DNA from: Xanthomonas vasicola
GTDB lineage: Bacteria > Pseudomonadota > Gammaproteobacteria > Xanthomonadales > Xanthomonadaceae
Reading direction: 5' to 3'
NCBI RefSeq assembly: GCF_000772705.2
Contig: NZ_JSBW02000008.1
Span: 1-41,214, forward strand
Length of the DNA: 41,214 bases
Shown: one piece after another, positions 1 through 8,358 of the stretch
How positions within the stretch are numbered: position 1 is the first letter of the stretch
How the letters are laid out: the number at the start of each line of letters is the position of its first letter
Program-made: the position numbers and the translations under genes
The notes under the pieces: model-generated
Database searches by the model: none
Seen by the model: the letters and a program-made list of their open reading frames with translations, nothing else
Told to the model about the DNA's origin: nothing

Positions 1-105
1 CGCTGGCTGCTGCGCTGGATCGCGTTTTTGCGTGCCTGGATGCGGGCGATGGAATGGCCATCCTTTAGCCACGTGCCGCTGTCACAGACGGCACGGGGCG
101 CTTGA
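1..105 (+). CDS. Transposase, C-terminal 34 residues (partial)
   Basis: Open reading frame from base 1 to a TGA at 103-105 encoding a basic, Trp-rich tail that begins RWLLRWIAFLRAW. Its placement right beside the repeated IS tip and its exact copy at the other window end identify it as the C-terminus of the element's transposase. Too little protein is visible to assign a family; IS4- or IS5-type elements common in Xanthomonas are possibilities only. Confidence 0.6.
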   Translation, partial: RWLLRWIAFLRAWMRAMEWPSFSHVPLSQTARGA

Positions 106-132
106 AGGGGATTTTTCAGGGACAACTAACGA
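1..132 (+). mobile_element. Insertion sequence end (partial)
   Basis: Right-hand end of an insertion sequence whose body lies to the left of the window. It contains the last codons of a transposase (1-105) and a non-coding tip around 106-132. The same 132 bases occur inverted at 41083-41214, and the flanking DNA differs at the two sites, which fixes the element boundary near base 131. The insertion falls inside the ICE traD gene. Target duplications cannot be judged because the other IS ends are not present. I do not name the IS. Confidence 0.85.
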
Positions 133-757
133 ACAATTCAGCGAGCCGTGTCTTGCCCACGCGCGTTGTACCCAATACCAGCGAATGCCCGACGCGTTCG
201 CCCAGCGGCAGGCTGACGTCCACTTCCTCCGGTTCGATGCCATGCAGTCGCGAGAGGCCACCCACGGGCGGCAGCGGCCGCACCGGATTGAAAGACACAT
301 CCCAGCCCGTGACCCTCGGCAGGCGCGAAAGCGGAAACGGCGCGAACTCCAATCTTTCTTCCAGCCGCCTTGCCAGCCGATATGCAGGAGTCGGTTCAAC
401 GTAGCGGCGGAACTCCGGCCGGTACGTCTGCATCAGCCGATGAGTGTGTTTCTGCTCCCACAGAAAGCCCTTGCCGATGAAGAGCCGCTGCTGGCTGACC
501 GGCACGTCCTTGCTCGTCATCACATAGCGCGGCAGGCGGCGGATGTTGCGCCGGTAGCGCAGGATGATGCGGGCATCGCGGTATCGAATCGCGCCGTAGG
601 CACTGAATGCCAGCGCGCTGCCGACGCCCATGCCCGGACTCAGCGCAAGCGACCACGGGGCCACCAAGGACAGAAACGCGGCGCCTGCACACGCTGCGAC
701 GGTGTATAGCTCCACTGCTGGGCGAAGTAGAACTTCAACCGGCTGTTTGCCCGACAT
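116..757 (-). pseudogene. traD: TraD-type conjugative coupling protein, cut by IS
   Basis: N-terminal part of the ICE-class TraD coupling protein (type IV coupling ATPase that brings the DNA-relaxase complex to the conjugation channel at the inner membrane). Two hydrophobic segments near residues 15-60 would anchor it. A family-typical middle region leads to a Walker A motif, GTTRVGKT, around residue 200. The frame enters the IS about 9 residues after the Walker A and stops at 116-118 inside IS DNA, so Walker B and the rest of the ATPase are missing. The normal protein is several hundred residues longer. It starts 4 nt after the stop of the upstream PFL_4695-family gene, in the same operon. 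The loss should block transfer by this copy unless supplied in trans. Confidence 0.85.
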
Positions 758-761
758 GGCT

Positions 762-1310
762 TCATTGCTCGATGCTGGTGGCGGTGATCAGCGCCGGGTA
801 GTGCCGCAGGCCCAAGCGCTCTGCTAGGTCGTCGCCTGCCACGGGGGCCATTTGCACGCCGGGAGCTAATGCGCGTAGCCGCGCCAATGCCTGCACGGTC
901 TCGACATTGACCACCAGGCCGACCGCGCCGCGCTCGTGCAACGAGGCCGCATTGCGCCGCAGCCAGTCTTGGGAGGCCTTGTCGTCGCCGACGACCACGA
1001 AAGGCCGAAGGCCAGGGGCCTCGATCACTCGCCGCGCGACGGTGCCGGGCGTGAGCTTGGTGCTGCGCACCGGCAGCATCGCGGCCTCGTCTGCGGGGGG
1101 GGCGGGAACCTGGGGCGTCGGGATCTGCGGCCGGGCAGGGGAGTTGACACGCGGTTGGAGGTTCAGGGCTTCGTAGTACGGTAGCGCGGACGTGCCGCCA
1201 CGGTCTTCGACCACGATCAGCGACTCGCCGGCACGCGAGGTCAGCGGCAGACCCGCCAACAGCACGAGCAGGCCCTTCGCCGCGAGATGGGCCAGATGGG
1301 ATTTCGTCAT
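762..1310 (-). CDS. ICE protein, PFL_4695 family (TIGR03765)
   Basis: A 182-residue exported protein of the conserved PFGI-1/ICE transfer module, function unknown. It begins with a signal-peptide-like stretch (MTKSHLAHLAAKGLLVLLAG...SRA), followed by a Pro-rich linker and a globular domain ending ALITATSIEQ. The start at 1310 was chosen over longer upstream extensions because it gives the signal peptide, has GGAG 8 nt upstream, and overlaps the preceding transglycosylase stop by 4 nt (ATGA). Position between the transglycosylase and traD is the usual one in ICEclc/PAGI-2-type elements. It probably acts in the periplasm on the conjugation apparatus (inference). Confidence 0.85.
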   Translation of the reverse strand: MTKSHLAHLAAKGLLVLLAGLPLTSRAGESLIVVEDRGGTSALPYYEALNLQPRVNSPARPQIPTPQVPAPPADEAAMLPVRSTKLTPGTVARRVIEAPGLRPFVVVGDDKASQDWLRRNAASLHERGAVGLVVNVETVQALARLRALAPGVQMAPVAGDDLAERLGLRHYPALITATSIEQ

Positions 1311-1900
1311 GGGGAGGTCTCCTGCCGCGCGGCGAGGACTGCGGCGGTTGGGCGCGTGCCCTGCACGCGCGCGAGGTGGCGGGACACGCTGCGCCGATAG
1401 CGGGCTGCGGGCTCGCCACCGGCGGGGCGGTGGTAGCGGCCAATCGCCACCAGCCAGTTTTCGCCGGGGGTGTGCTGCTCTTGCAGGATCTCGGCGGCGA
1501 TGGCGAGATTGCGGTACGGGTCGAGCAAGTCGCACGCGCTGGCGTAGCGCTGCTGGTGGTAGCCGAGGTTAATCTGGCCTAGGCCAGCGTCGATGCGCGT
1601 GTGCGGCGTGGAGCGCATGGCTTGCTGCAAACCGGCGCAGGCGTCGGCGCGGGTCGCATAGCGGCGCGATTGGCCGGCGATGTTGAGGGACCACGGCCAT
1701 GGGACGACGCGCCCGTGGCGCCGGATGCCGCTCTCCTGCAAGGCCACGGCGTAGAGCACCGGCGAAGGAATGCCGGCGCTCTGCGCGGCAAGCTGGTAGG
1801 CCGGCGGCGGGATATCCTGGGCCTGGGCGGCGCAGGCGTACAGGCCCGCAGCTAGCACCACTGCACGCAGGTGCGGCGCGGCTACGGCTGACGCTGCCAT
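1307..1900 (-). CDS. Lytic transglycosylase of the ICE transfer module
   Basis: A 197-residue exported SLT-domain protein that would cleave peptidoglycan so the conjugation machine can cross the wall (VirB1-like role). Residues 1-27 form a signal peptide ending AAQA. The catalytic glutamate is visible in VALQESG (about residue 56), and the GLGQINLGYH motif typical of the SLT fold follows near residue 106. It overlaps the upstream PFL_4693-family gene by 19 nt and the downstream PFL_4695-family gene by 4 nt, so the three are probably translated together. Confidence 0.88.
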   Translation of the reverse strand: MAASAVAAPHLRAVVLAAGLYACAAQAQDIPPPAYQLAAQSAGIPSPVLYAVALQESGIRRHGRVVPWPWSLNIAGQSRRYATRADACAGLQQAMRSTPHTRIDAGLGQINLGYHQQRYASACDLLDPYRNLAIAAEILQEQHTPGENWLVAIGRYHRPAGGEPAARYRRSVSRHLARVQGTRPTAAVLAARQETSP

Positions 1901-2604
1901 TGACCGTTCACCTCGCGCACGGCGGCCGGCAGATCACCGATCAGGCCCAGTGACAGCCAGCGGCCGCCGTCGTGGTTGAGCGTGATGCTGCCGCTGCGCA
2001 CTCGTGCCGGATCGATCTGCGCGCGCTTGGCCCAGTCGCGGATACGCGCGTCGTCCTGGCGGCTGCCGACCATGTACAGATCGAACTCGGTGCCCGAAGT
2101 TTGCAGGCGTTGCACGAGCTGCCCGCATGCGGCGCAGCCGTCCTTAATGAATACCGCCATGCGGCCGCTGCTGCGCACGGCGGCGCCTGGTTTGTCATCG
2201 GGCAGGTTCACGCGCTGCATGCCAGGGTTCAGCCTCTGCCAGGCTTCGTCGTAGGCGCGTTGGTACACCAGCAGCTTCTCCACGCGACGCGCTTCGACCT
2301 GCACCTGCAACTCCCCGTAGCGCCGCCGCTCTTCGTCGGTGCGGGCCTCGATTCCCAAGGCCGATAGCGGGTCCAGGTTCGGTGAGTAGATGCCGAGTGG
2401 TCCCTCCATCAGCTCGCGGTAGCGCGCCCATTCCTGCGGTTGCAGGCCCCAGTCGCGCGCCACGCGGTCATCCAGGATGCGGCCTGCCAGGGGCCGATCC
2501 TGGTTGGGCATATTACGGGACTGAGCCGTGGCAGGCTGCTGGGCCGAAGCCGGCAGGTGCAGCACTGCCAGCAGCGATAGAATGAGAACGGGATAGTGTT
2601 TCAT
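1882..2604 (-). CDS. ICE protein, PFL_4693 family (TIGR03759)
   Basis: A 240-residue exported protein conserved in ICEs of this class. A signal peptide (MKHYPVLILSLLAVLHLPASA) is followed by a helical, charged region and then a C-terminal thioredoxin-like segment containing CAAC near residue 159 (KDGCAACGQ). The CxxC motif suggests a redox or disulfide role in the periplasm, but this is inference because the family has no established activity. It lies 15 nt after the upstream membrane protein and overlaps the transglycosylase, within the conjugation operon. Confidence 0.85.
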   Translation of the reverse strand: MKHYPVLILSLLAVLHLPASAQQPATAQSRNMPNQDRPLAGRILDDRVARDWGLQPQEWARYRELMEGPLGIYSPNLDPLSALGIEARTDEERRRYGELQVQVEARRVEKLLVYQRAYDEAWQRLNPGMQRVNLPDDKPGAAVRSSGRMAVFIKDGCAACGQLVQRLQTSGTEFDLYMVGSRQDDARIRDWAKRAQIDPARVRSGSITLNHDGGRWLSLGLIGDLPAAVREVNGQWQRQP

Positions 2605-2619
2605 CGCATGGTCTCTGCG

Positions 2620-3267
2620 TCAGGGAATCGCTAGGCGGCGGGTCTGCTCGCCCGCCTGGAACACGGCGGTATTTCCTTCGATGCCCTGCAAGCGCCACGG
2701 ACCGGCCGCGTCGCCGGGCAGCAGTACCTGCACCTGGTCGGCGGTGAAATTCCCCTCGGCCGGGGCGACGGATACGCTGCGCTGGCCGGCACGCAGTTCA
2801 GCTCCCACGATGCGGAATGGCAGCGGGGCCAGCTCAAACTTGGCGGCAGTGGGCTTGCTCTGTGAGCGCGGCTTCACAGGCGCAGCCGAACATGTCGTCG
2901 CCTGTCGTGTCTTGATCTGCTCGACCTCGGCGCGCAGCGCCTGAAGGTCGTCCATGGAGGCAAGACCGAACAGTGTCTGCTCGATATGTGCGATGCGGGC
3001 GTCCAGGGCCTGGCGGGTGTCTTGCAGTCCTGCCGCCGTTGCGGCTGCCGGCCGCTGCTGCAAGGCTTGGGTGGTTTCGGTGAGCCCGGCGACCTGCGCT
3101 TGGAGGCGCTGCAGGCCGGAATCGACCTGCTTGAGGTCGGTCAGGTCGCTCATCGCTTGATAGTTCACGGCAGTGAAGACGCTCAGGCTGATCAGCCAAA
3201 GCCAGAGCAGGCTTTGCACGACTACGGCGGCAGTCGCTCGCCGGGAAGGCTGCCAGGCGTTTTTCAT
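2620..3267 (-). CDS. ICE inner-membrane protein with coiled coil
   Basis: A 215-residue protein with a short cytoplasmic N-terminus, one strong transmembrane helix at about residues 13-36, a long predicted coiled coil (about 40-125, rich in Gln/Leu/Ala with RLQAQ, LQALRAEVEQI) and a small C-terminal domain (about 150-215) with alternating hydrophobic residues ending RRLAIP. The layout resembles pilus-assembly or conjugation alignment proteins such as PilP-like domains, but I cannot assign a named family. It overlaps the pilL stop by 4 nt, so translation is probably coupled. Confidence 0.75.
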   Translation of the reverse strand: MKNAWQPSRRATAAVVVQSLLWLWLISLSVFTAVNYQAMSDLTDLKQVDSGLQRLQAQVAGLTETTQALQQRPAAATAAGLQDTRQALDARIAHIEQTLFGLASMDDLQALRAEVEQIKTRQATTCSAAPVKPRSQSKPTAAKFELAPLPFRIVGAELRAGQRSVSVAPAEGNFTADQVQVLLPGDAAGPWRLQGIEGNTAVFQAGEQTRRLAIP

Positions 3268-3857
3268 GATTGGCCTCCCGCGAGGGGAAACGTCTGCATC
3301 GCGTCGGCGGAAGGCGGTTCGGGCATCGGCGCGGTAGCGTCGCCGTGGATCTGCTCGAAGCAGACTTGGCGCGTGCGGTCATCCACATGCAGCTCCCAGG
3401 ACGGGCCGGCCAGAGTGAGCAGCGCATTGCGCAAGGTCATGGGGCCCAGATTCAGGTGCGCCACCGGCAGCGGCAGCGCGTATAGCTCGATCACGGCGTG
3501 CGCCGTCTCGCAGAGCTGGTAGCCGCTGCGCTTGAGCACGTGCCGGAGTCCGTCGCCGACCGTGGCGCGTGCATCTGCGGGCATGGAGACATCGACGGTC
3601 TGCAGCAGCAGGTCGCGCTGCGCCGCCATCGGGGCCAGTTCCACCAGGGTGTAGCGTCCATAGCGCACGACCGGAATGAACGGCGGCGCCTCGGGTTCCG
3701 GTGCGGGCGAGGCTTCCTCGATGGCATCGGGCGCGTGCGGCGCCGCGGTCGTCGCGGTCGTCGCGCAGCCGCCAGCCAGCACCGAACAGAGCAGGCCGAG
3801 GATTCCCGCCAGCAGGCGGCGTTCGGGATGATGAAACCAGAGTGGAGAAGGGCACAT
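3264..3857 (-). CDS. pilL: PilL-type lipoprotein, PFGI-1 class
   Basis: A 197-residue lipoprotein that opens the transfer module. The N-terminus has a hydrophobic stretch ending in a lipobox (LAGGC, Cys about residue 31), then a Pro/Glu-rich linker. A TcpQ/PilL-like domain follows (about 90-170), with VGDGLRHVLKRSGYQLC and the typical MTLRNALLTLAGP motif. Such proteins are thought to support a type IV-like mating pilus at the outer membrane. The ATG at 3857 lacks a clear ribosome-binding site, so a nearby alternative start is possible; the lipobox would be kept either way. It is separated from the helicase gene upstream by an intrinsic terminator. Confidence 0.82.
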   Translation of the reverse strand: MCPSPLWFHHPERRLLAGILGLLCSVLAGGCATTATTAAPHAPDAIEEASPAPEPEAPPFIPVVRYGRYTLVELAPMAAQRDLLLQTVDVSMPADARATVGDGLRHVLKRSGYQLCETAHAVIELYALPLPVAHLNLGPMTLRNALLTLAGPSWELHVDDRTRQVCFEQIHGDATAPMPEPPSADAMQTFPLAGGQS

Positions 3858-3960
3858 AGCTCGGCGTCCTGAAACATCGAGCCCTCACCATCACCGCTAA
3901 CGACGTGTGCAACAGCAAACAATGCGAATCACGCCGCGTCTGATTTGCCGGCAACGGTTC

Positions 3961-3986
3961 AAAAAAAAACGGCCCCGAAGGGCCGT
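3961..3986 (-). terminator. Intrinsic terminator after the helicase gene
   Basis: On the minus strand, ACGGCCC-TTCG-GGGCCGT forms a 7 bp stem with a stable TTCG tetraloop and is followed by nine T residues. It lies 13 nt after the helicase stop and separates that gene from the pilL operon. Confidence 0.95.
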
Positions 3987-3998
3987 AAGTGGAGATAG

Positions 3999-6278
3999 TC
4001 AGGCGGCGACAAGCTGTCGGGCCAATGCGACCTCGACAGAATCACCGTCCTGGTTCAGGACATCCAGCCCCGATTCGGGCACGTCGCCCGAGGTGGACTG
4101 CGATACCATGATCTTCTTGGCCATTAACTCCAAGCAGGTCATCTGCGAGGAGCCGGCGTAACCGAGATAGATCACTCGCACGGGTTCTTTCTGCCCGATG
4201 CGCCAGGAGCGGCGTGCCGCTTGCTGGAGCGAGTACACGTTGTAGCCCGACTGCATGAACACGATCGTCGGGAAGTCCAACAGGTCCAATCCCGTCTTGA
4301 CGAGTTCGGGGTTGGTGATGAGCACATCGATGCCGCGGTCCAACTGCTCGGCGATCCAGTCTTCACGGCGGCTGGCATCTACGCTCGCGCGCAGCACCGC
4401 CACCTTGAAGCCTTCCTGCTCCAGCAGCACCTTCAGGCGTGACGTGGTGTCGCGCTTGCCGGTATAGACCGTGTAGGTCAGGACCTTGCGCCCCTGCGCC
4501 TTCTCCTGCTTGCAGATGTCGATCAGCTCACGCTCCTTGGGGCTGATCTCGAACTCGTGGAACTGAGCCGGGACGAACGCCAAGGTGTCGCGCGTGCGCG
4601 GATGTAACACGGTCTCCGACCGGAAGCAGCAATCCGGCCAGGCCAGCAGTACGTTGAGGACCACCCCCAACAAAGTCGCATCGCGTCGCGCCAGAGCCTG
4701 CTTCAGCTCTGCGGTCAGCCGACCCGCCAGGTCGCGGTAGGCCGCGACTTGTGCCGTGTCCATCGCGACTTCACGGAACTCCTCGTCATACGGAGGCAGG
4801 ACGTTGCCACCGATGTCCTTGAGCTTGAGGAAGACCGTGAACGGCAGGATGCAGCGCAGCACGCCCTTGGGGCCGAAACCTGGGGCCTTGACCGTTCTGA
4901 CACTGACTTTCGAGCCTTTCGCGGTCTTGTGCGCCGTACCTGTGCTTTCCGAATAAATATCCTTGAGGACTCCGTGGTCCCTCATGAACGCCATCGCGGC
5001 CGAGGCCATGCTGCCGCTCGTGGACGGGCGGTAACCGTCTTCGATCATCCGCCCAGGCAGGGCGCGGAACAGCAGGTAGAACAGGTCGTCGCCGTAGCCG
5101 CCCATCAAGGTGCCGGTGAGGAGCAGCGTCTTGCGCGACTTCGCCGCCAGCACGCCCATGGCCTGGCCCTGGGCACTGCCGCCGTTCTTGTACTCGTGCG
5201 CTTCATCCGCGATGAGCAGGTCGAACGTGCCTTGCGGCAGGTAGCGTTTGATGAACTCGGACGGTTGGTAGCCACCTTCGCCAAACCCGAACTCCATATT
5301 CGCCATCGCCCGTTCCATGCGGGTGGCTTGGCGGTCGGAAAACACCAGCTCACCGTTGCCGTCCATGAGGTTGATGAACTCATGCACGTTGTCTCCCAAC
5401 ATCGAGGCGAGGAAGCCATCACCGAAGCGTTTCATGAGCTTCTGCGCGGTGACTTCCCCGATCGTGGGAATCCGTTTCAAGGCTTTGAGGACGGCCGAAG
5501 ACTGGTCGCTACCGGACAGGCTTCTCGGGCGGGTCAGCGTCCACAGGGGGGCGGCGCAATGGCTGCACTTCCTGCGGTACTCCTCGGCGTCGAGTTCGAT
5601 CGGATTGACCGGCTCGCCGTCGAGGTCTGTGATGACATGGCCGCAGTCCGGGCAGGCTGCCACGTCGCCGTGGCGGGTGCGCCGCCGGGTGAAGACGGAC
5701 CGCCAGTGGAAGCCCATCCGCATCCGCACACGCCCAAGGACGAAGAACTCCTGGCCCGTGGGCTGCACACCCAACTGCTCGCGCAGTTTGATGAGTTTGA
5801 CCAGCGTGTCGGGGCCGTTGAGTACCCAGACCCTGGCGCCGGCCACTGTCTCCTGGATCTCGCGCCGCCACTTGTAAACCAAATGCGGTGGCGAAAGAAC
5901 CAGGGTGCGGCGGTAGCCCTCGGCGTTGAGAACGGCGGCCGTGGCGATGCCGACGGTCGTCTTGCCGCAACCCATCTCGCCGTTGACGATCGCGGCGCGT
6001 TCGCCACGGTCGATCAGCAACTCGGCGGCGGCATGGACGACTTCCGCCTGGGCCTCAAACAGTTTGCGCTTGAGGCTGGCGACGATGAGCTGACGGCGCG
6101 TTTGCGGCTGACCCGTATAGACCGGCGGGTTGGCGCGATTGAGGGAGTCGAGCAGTTCGTCGCCGAACTCACCAACGAAATCCTGAAGGCTCAGGGTCAA
6201 AGGGGAAGATTCCGCGTCGAGCAGTTCGCTCTGCACGGGCGTGGCTTGTGCAGCAGTAGATTCAAGATCGAGGGACAT
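3999..6278 (-). CDS. SNF2-type DEAH helicase of ICE
   Basis: A 759-residue superfamily-2 helicase or translocase. Walker A is GEMGCGKT (residues 100-107) and the Walker B box is IADEAH (DEAH 358-361). The C-terminal lobe has the arginine-finger-type motif QQAARRSWRIGQ, followed by VIYLGYAGSSQ. A four-cysteine zinc cluster (C209-x2-C212 and C238-x2-C241) is inserted between the motifs. The start at 6278 was preferred over an upstream ATG 30 codons earlier because that region holds a terminator hairpin and the GTGGAG ribosome site lies just before 6278. Helicases of this type are conserved in PAGI-2-like elements; the substrate is unknown. It is probably transcribed separately from its neighbours, being bracketed by terminators. 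Confidence 0.9.
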   Translation of the reverse strand: MSLDLESTAAQATPVQSELLDAESSPLTLSLQDFVGEFGDELLDSLNRANPPVYTGQPQTRRQLIVASLKRKLFEAQAEVVHAAAELLIDRGERAAIVNGEMGCGKTTVGIATAAVLNAEGYRRTLVLSPPHLVYKWRREIQETVAGARVWVLNGPDTLVKLIKLREQLGVQPTGQEFFVLGRVRMRMGFHWRSVFTRRRTRHGDVAACPDCGHVITDLDGEPVNPIELDAEEYRRKCSHCAAPLWTLTRPRSLSGSDQSSAVLKALKRIPTIGEVTAQKLMKRFGDGFLASMLGDNVHEFINLMDGNGELVFSDRQATRMERAMANMEFGFGEGGYQPSEFIKRYLPQGTFDLLIADEAHEYKNGGSAQGQAMGVLAAKSRKTLLLTGTLMGGYGDDLFYLLFRALPGRMIEDGYRPSTSGSMASAAMAFMRDHGVLKDIYSESTGTAHKTAKGSKVSVRTVKAPGFGPKGVLRCILPFTVFLKLKDIGGNVLPPYDEEFREVAMDTAQVAAYRDLAGRLTAELKQALARRDATLLGVVLNVLLAWPDCCFRSETVLHPRTRDTLAFVPAQFHEFEISPKERELIDICKQEKAQGRKVLTYTVYTGKRDTTSRLKVLLEQEGFKVAVLRASVDASRREDWIAEQLDRGIDVLITNPELVKTGLDLLDFPTIVFMQSGYNVYSLQQAARRSWRIGQKEPVRVIYLGYAGSSQMTCLELMAKKIMVSQSTSGDVPESGLDVLNQDGDSVEVALARQLVAA

Positions 6279-6291
6279 GGTGATGCTCCAC

Positions 6292-6338
6292 AAAAAAATG
6301 GGGCATGCACCACCCCCAGCGGGGCAATGGCATGCCCC
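6292..6338 (-). terminator. Terminator-like hairpin in the helicase leader
   Basis: Minus-strand stem GGGGCATG/CATGCCCC enclosing a smaller GGGGCAATGG/CCACCCCC-type fold, followed at once by seven T residues. It ends only about 14 nt before the helicase start codon, leaving just the ribosome-binding site. It could end transcripts from 6428-6727 or attenuate the helicase gene. Confidence 0.85.
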
Positions 6339-6427
6339 GGGTGGGAAGATCAATCTCAATCGGCACACGGCCGACTGTGGATGGAAAACGCAGGCGCTGG
6401 CGGCCTGCGGGGGAAACGTGCTCAGTC

Positions 6428-6727
6428 CTAGGACGGCAGCACAATGAGGGTGAAATGGCGTTTCTCATCGGTGACGATGCGAATGCTCAGATCAGGGCTG
6501 ACCAAGTAGCGCGATTCCAGCAATGCACCCGATTGCAGTGCGATGCCGTTGGCGTGCCATTGCTCCTCGGTAACATCACCCCAGTCGCCACGGACGTGGC
6601 GACGAAAGTACGGAAGCGGATCCAGGCAGCCCGCGCGAACCAAGCGGTCAATGTCTACGCTGAGGACGAGTGCGCCGGGGGTAAACAGCAGCTCCCGGCA
6701 GTACGTTTCGATTCGATGTGATGCCAT
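6428..6727 (-). CDS. ICE hypothetical protein (paralogue of 6817-7137)
   Basis: A 99-residue cytoplasmic protein without recognisable catalytic motifs. Residues about 32-56 (RAGCLDPLPYFRRHVRGDWG, then DVTEEQWHANG) match the next gene upstream closely, showing that the two arose by tandem duplication. The start at 6727 has a strong AAGGAGGAG ribosome site. Proteins of this type are found in ICEs and plasmids as accessory genes; no function is known to me. Confidence 0.75.
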   Translation of the reverse strand: MASHRIETYCRELLFTPGALVLSVDIDRLVRAGCLDPLPYFRRHVRGDWGDVTEEQWHANGIALQSGALLESRYLVSPDLSIRIVTDEKRHFTLIVLPS

Positions 6728-6740
6728 GGGCTCCTCCTTG

Positions 6741-6784
6741 AAAAAACTTTGAGCCACGCCCCCCCTGGCGGAGTGAAGTGGCTC
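6741..6784 (-). terminator. Terminator-like hairpin before 6727 gene
   Basis: Minus-strand arms GAGCCAC and GTGGCTC flank a GC-rich loop. The distal arm is followed by AAAG and six T residues, and then directly by the AAGGAGGAG ribosome site of the next gene. Confidence 0.75.
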
Positions 6785-6816
6785 CGTCAGGTGGACGGGA
6801 TGACGATGGACTGCCT

Positions 6817-7137
6817 TCAGATCATGTCGCGCTCTTCGGAAAGTTGGACCACCGTGGTCTGGTGGTCTTCGCTGGTCTTGACGATCAGCACCAGTTCCGG
6901 CGTGATCCGGTAGGAGGAGATCATCAGGTTGTCCTGTTGGAGTGCGACATCGTTGGCTTGGCCGGTCGCCTCGTCGATCTCTCCCCAATCGCCGCGCACA
7001 TGGCGCTGCACATAAGCCAAGGGATCGATGAGGCCTCTGCGGGCCAGCCAATGCACCTTCTCGCTCAACTGCAAGGAGGCCGGTGCGAACAACGGTTGCT
7101 TTTGCGGCGCACGCCGCTGGAACAGACGTGAGAGCAT
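6817..7137 (-). CDS. ICE hypothetical protein (paralogue of 6428-6727)
   Basis: A 106-residue protein sharing the core QRHVRGDWGEIDEATGQAN and the following pattern (VALQQ...SYRITPEL) with the adjacent 99-residue protein. Its basic N-terminus (RLFQRRAPQKQ) differs. It sits 48 nt after the methyltransferase gene. Function unknown. The mixed alpha/beta appearance and small size fit an accessory DNA-metabolism or regulatory protein, but nothing in the sequence proves it. Confidence 0.75.
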   Translation of the reverse strand: MLSRLFQRRAPQKQPLFAPASLQLSEKVHWLARRGLIDPLAYVQRHVRGDWGEIDEATGQANDVALQQDNLMISSYRITPELVLIVKTSEDHQTTVVQLSEERDMI

Positions 7138-7185
7138 GGTGTTTCTCCTTTGATGAAGTGCAGCGGGACGTCAGGCGTCCTGGGA

Positions 7186-8295
7186 TTAGCGAATGGTCAA
7201 CACCTCGCCCAGTGTCGGGGAGCCAGGCGTCATATCCCATGCGCGGATGACGGGGACGAACTTGTCGGTGAGGATCCGGGTTTCGGCGATGGAGCCGTCG
7301 TCGCGTTCGGTGAATTCCCTCTGGAGCGTCTTGTCCTTGTGGGTGTCACCTTTGACGACGAGCAGGCGCCCTGTCTTGGAACGCACCACGCCGGATATCG
7401 CGCCCGCGGCCAGGGCCAGAGCGAGATGCCAGTGGGAAAGAGCACGCGCCGGTGGACGCAGCAACTGCTGCGCGGCCCCGAGGTGCGTGTCCAGCGACGG
7501 CCAGAGGCCTTGGAGCCGACCAACCTCATCGGCGAACTGCTCCGGCTCCATCGTCACGCGGAAAAAATGCTCCGGCTCGGCCGGACTGGCGGGGACGATG
7601 TAAGGCAGAAACGGCCATTCGCTTGGCAGCTCCTCGGCTTCGACTTCGCCAAGCCCAACCTGCAGCAGCAGATTACGCATGGCCTTGACGCCATCCGGCG
7701 CCTGCTCGCGCTGGCGCATCCTGCGGCCGAAGATCACCACCTGCTTGAACTGCGTCTCCACTGCTCGGTAGATCCGAAGGTCCGTGTAGTGACGCGTCAG
7801 CCAGCCGACCAGCTCCGCGTCGAGCACATAGCTCGGAACGATGAAGACCAGCACACCGCCGTACTGCACCAGCGACAAGGTTCGCTGATAGAACAGCTTT
7901 TCGAGACGGGCGCGGCCCTGGCCCTGGTAACCGATGTTGCCGTTGACGTCCTTGGACAGGTCGCCATATGGAGGGTTGAGCCAGAGCAGCCCGAAGGACT
8001 GCTTGGAAATCATCGTGTCCATTAGGTCCGCGTGCAGGCAGTGATCGACCAGGCCGCGGGCATGGTGCGCCCGCTCCGCGTCGAACTCGACAGCGAATGC
8101 CTTGGCCTGCTCGCGCCCGAGAGCATGGGCGGCTTCGGCGATCGCCACGCCTTCGCCTGCGCAGGGATCGAGGATGCACATCGGACCATCGCTGGGCATC
8201 AGTGCGTTGAGGGCTCTTTCGAGCGTGGGTTCATCCGTGGGGAAGTACCCGGTTTTAACGAAATTGCGGGCTAGCCGCGGGAACATGAGGGCCAT
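7186..8295 (-). CDS. Putative DNA N6-adenine methyltransferase (DUF6094-like)
   Basis: A 369-residue class I SAM-dependent methyltransferase. Motif I is DPCAGEG (residues 43-49), an acidic motif II follows at VEFDAERA (69-76), and the catalytic motif IV NPPYGD is at 107-112, typical of N6-adenine or N4-cytosine DNA methylation. The C-terminal half would provide substrate recognition. The start at 8295 gives CAGGAGATTT as ribosome site; the longer reading frame adds 13 residues without support. No restriction endonuclease is adjacent, so it is probably a solitary ICE methyltransferase that helps the element evade restriction (inference). Confidence 0.82.
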   Translation of the reverse strand: MALMFPRLARNFVKTGYFPTDEPTLERALNALMPSDGPMCILDPCAGEGVAIAEAAHALGREQAKAFAVEFDAERAHHARGLVDHCLHADLMDTMISKQSFGLLWLNPPYGDLSKDVNGNIGYQGQGRARLEKLFYQRTLSLVQYGGVLVFIVPSYVLDAELVGWLTRHYTDLRIYRAVETQFKQVVIFGRRMRQREQAPDGVKAMRNLLLQVGLGEVEAEELPSEWPFLPYIVPASPAEPEHFFRVTMEPEQFADEVGRLQGLWPSLDTHLGAAQQLLRPPARALSHWHLALALAAGAISGVVRSKTGRLLVVKGDTHKDKTLQREFTERDDGSIAETRILTDKFVPVIRAWDMTPGSPTLGEVLTIR

Positions 8296-8358
8296 GGAAA
8301 TCTCCTGGTTGGCGGGGATGAATGACGGAACCACGCCAAGGCGTGCTCCACGGGTGGG

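Noticed and set aside
4749..6431. A 560-codon open frame on the plus strand
   Set aside because: It lies wholly opposite the helicase gene, whose motifs are unmistakable. The frame is an antisense shadow caused by high GC and codon bias.
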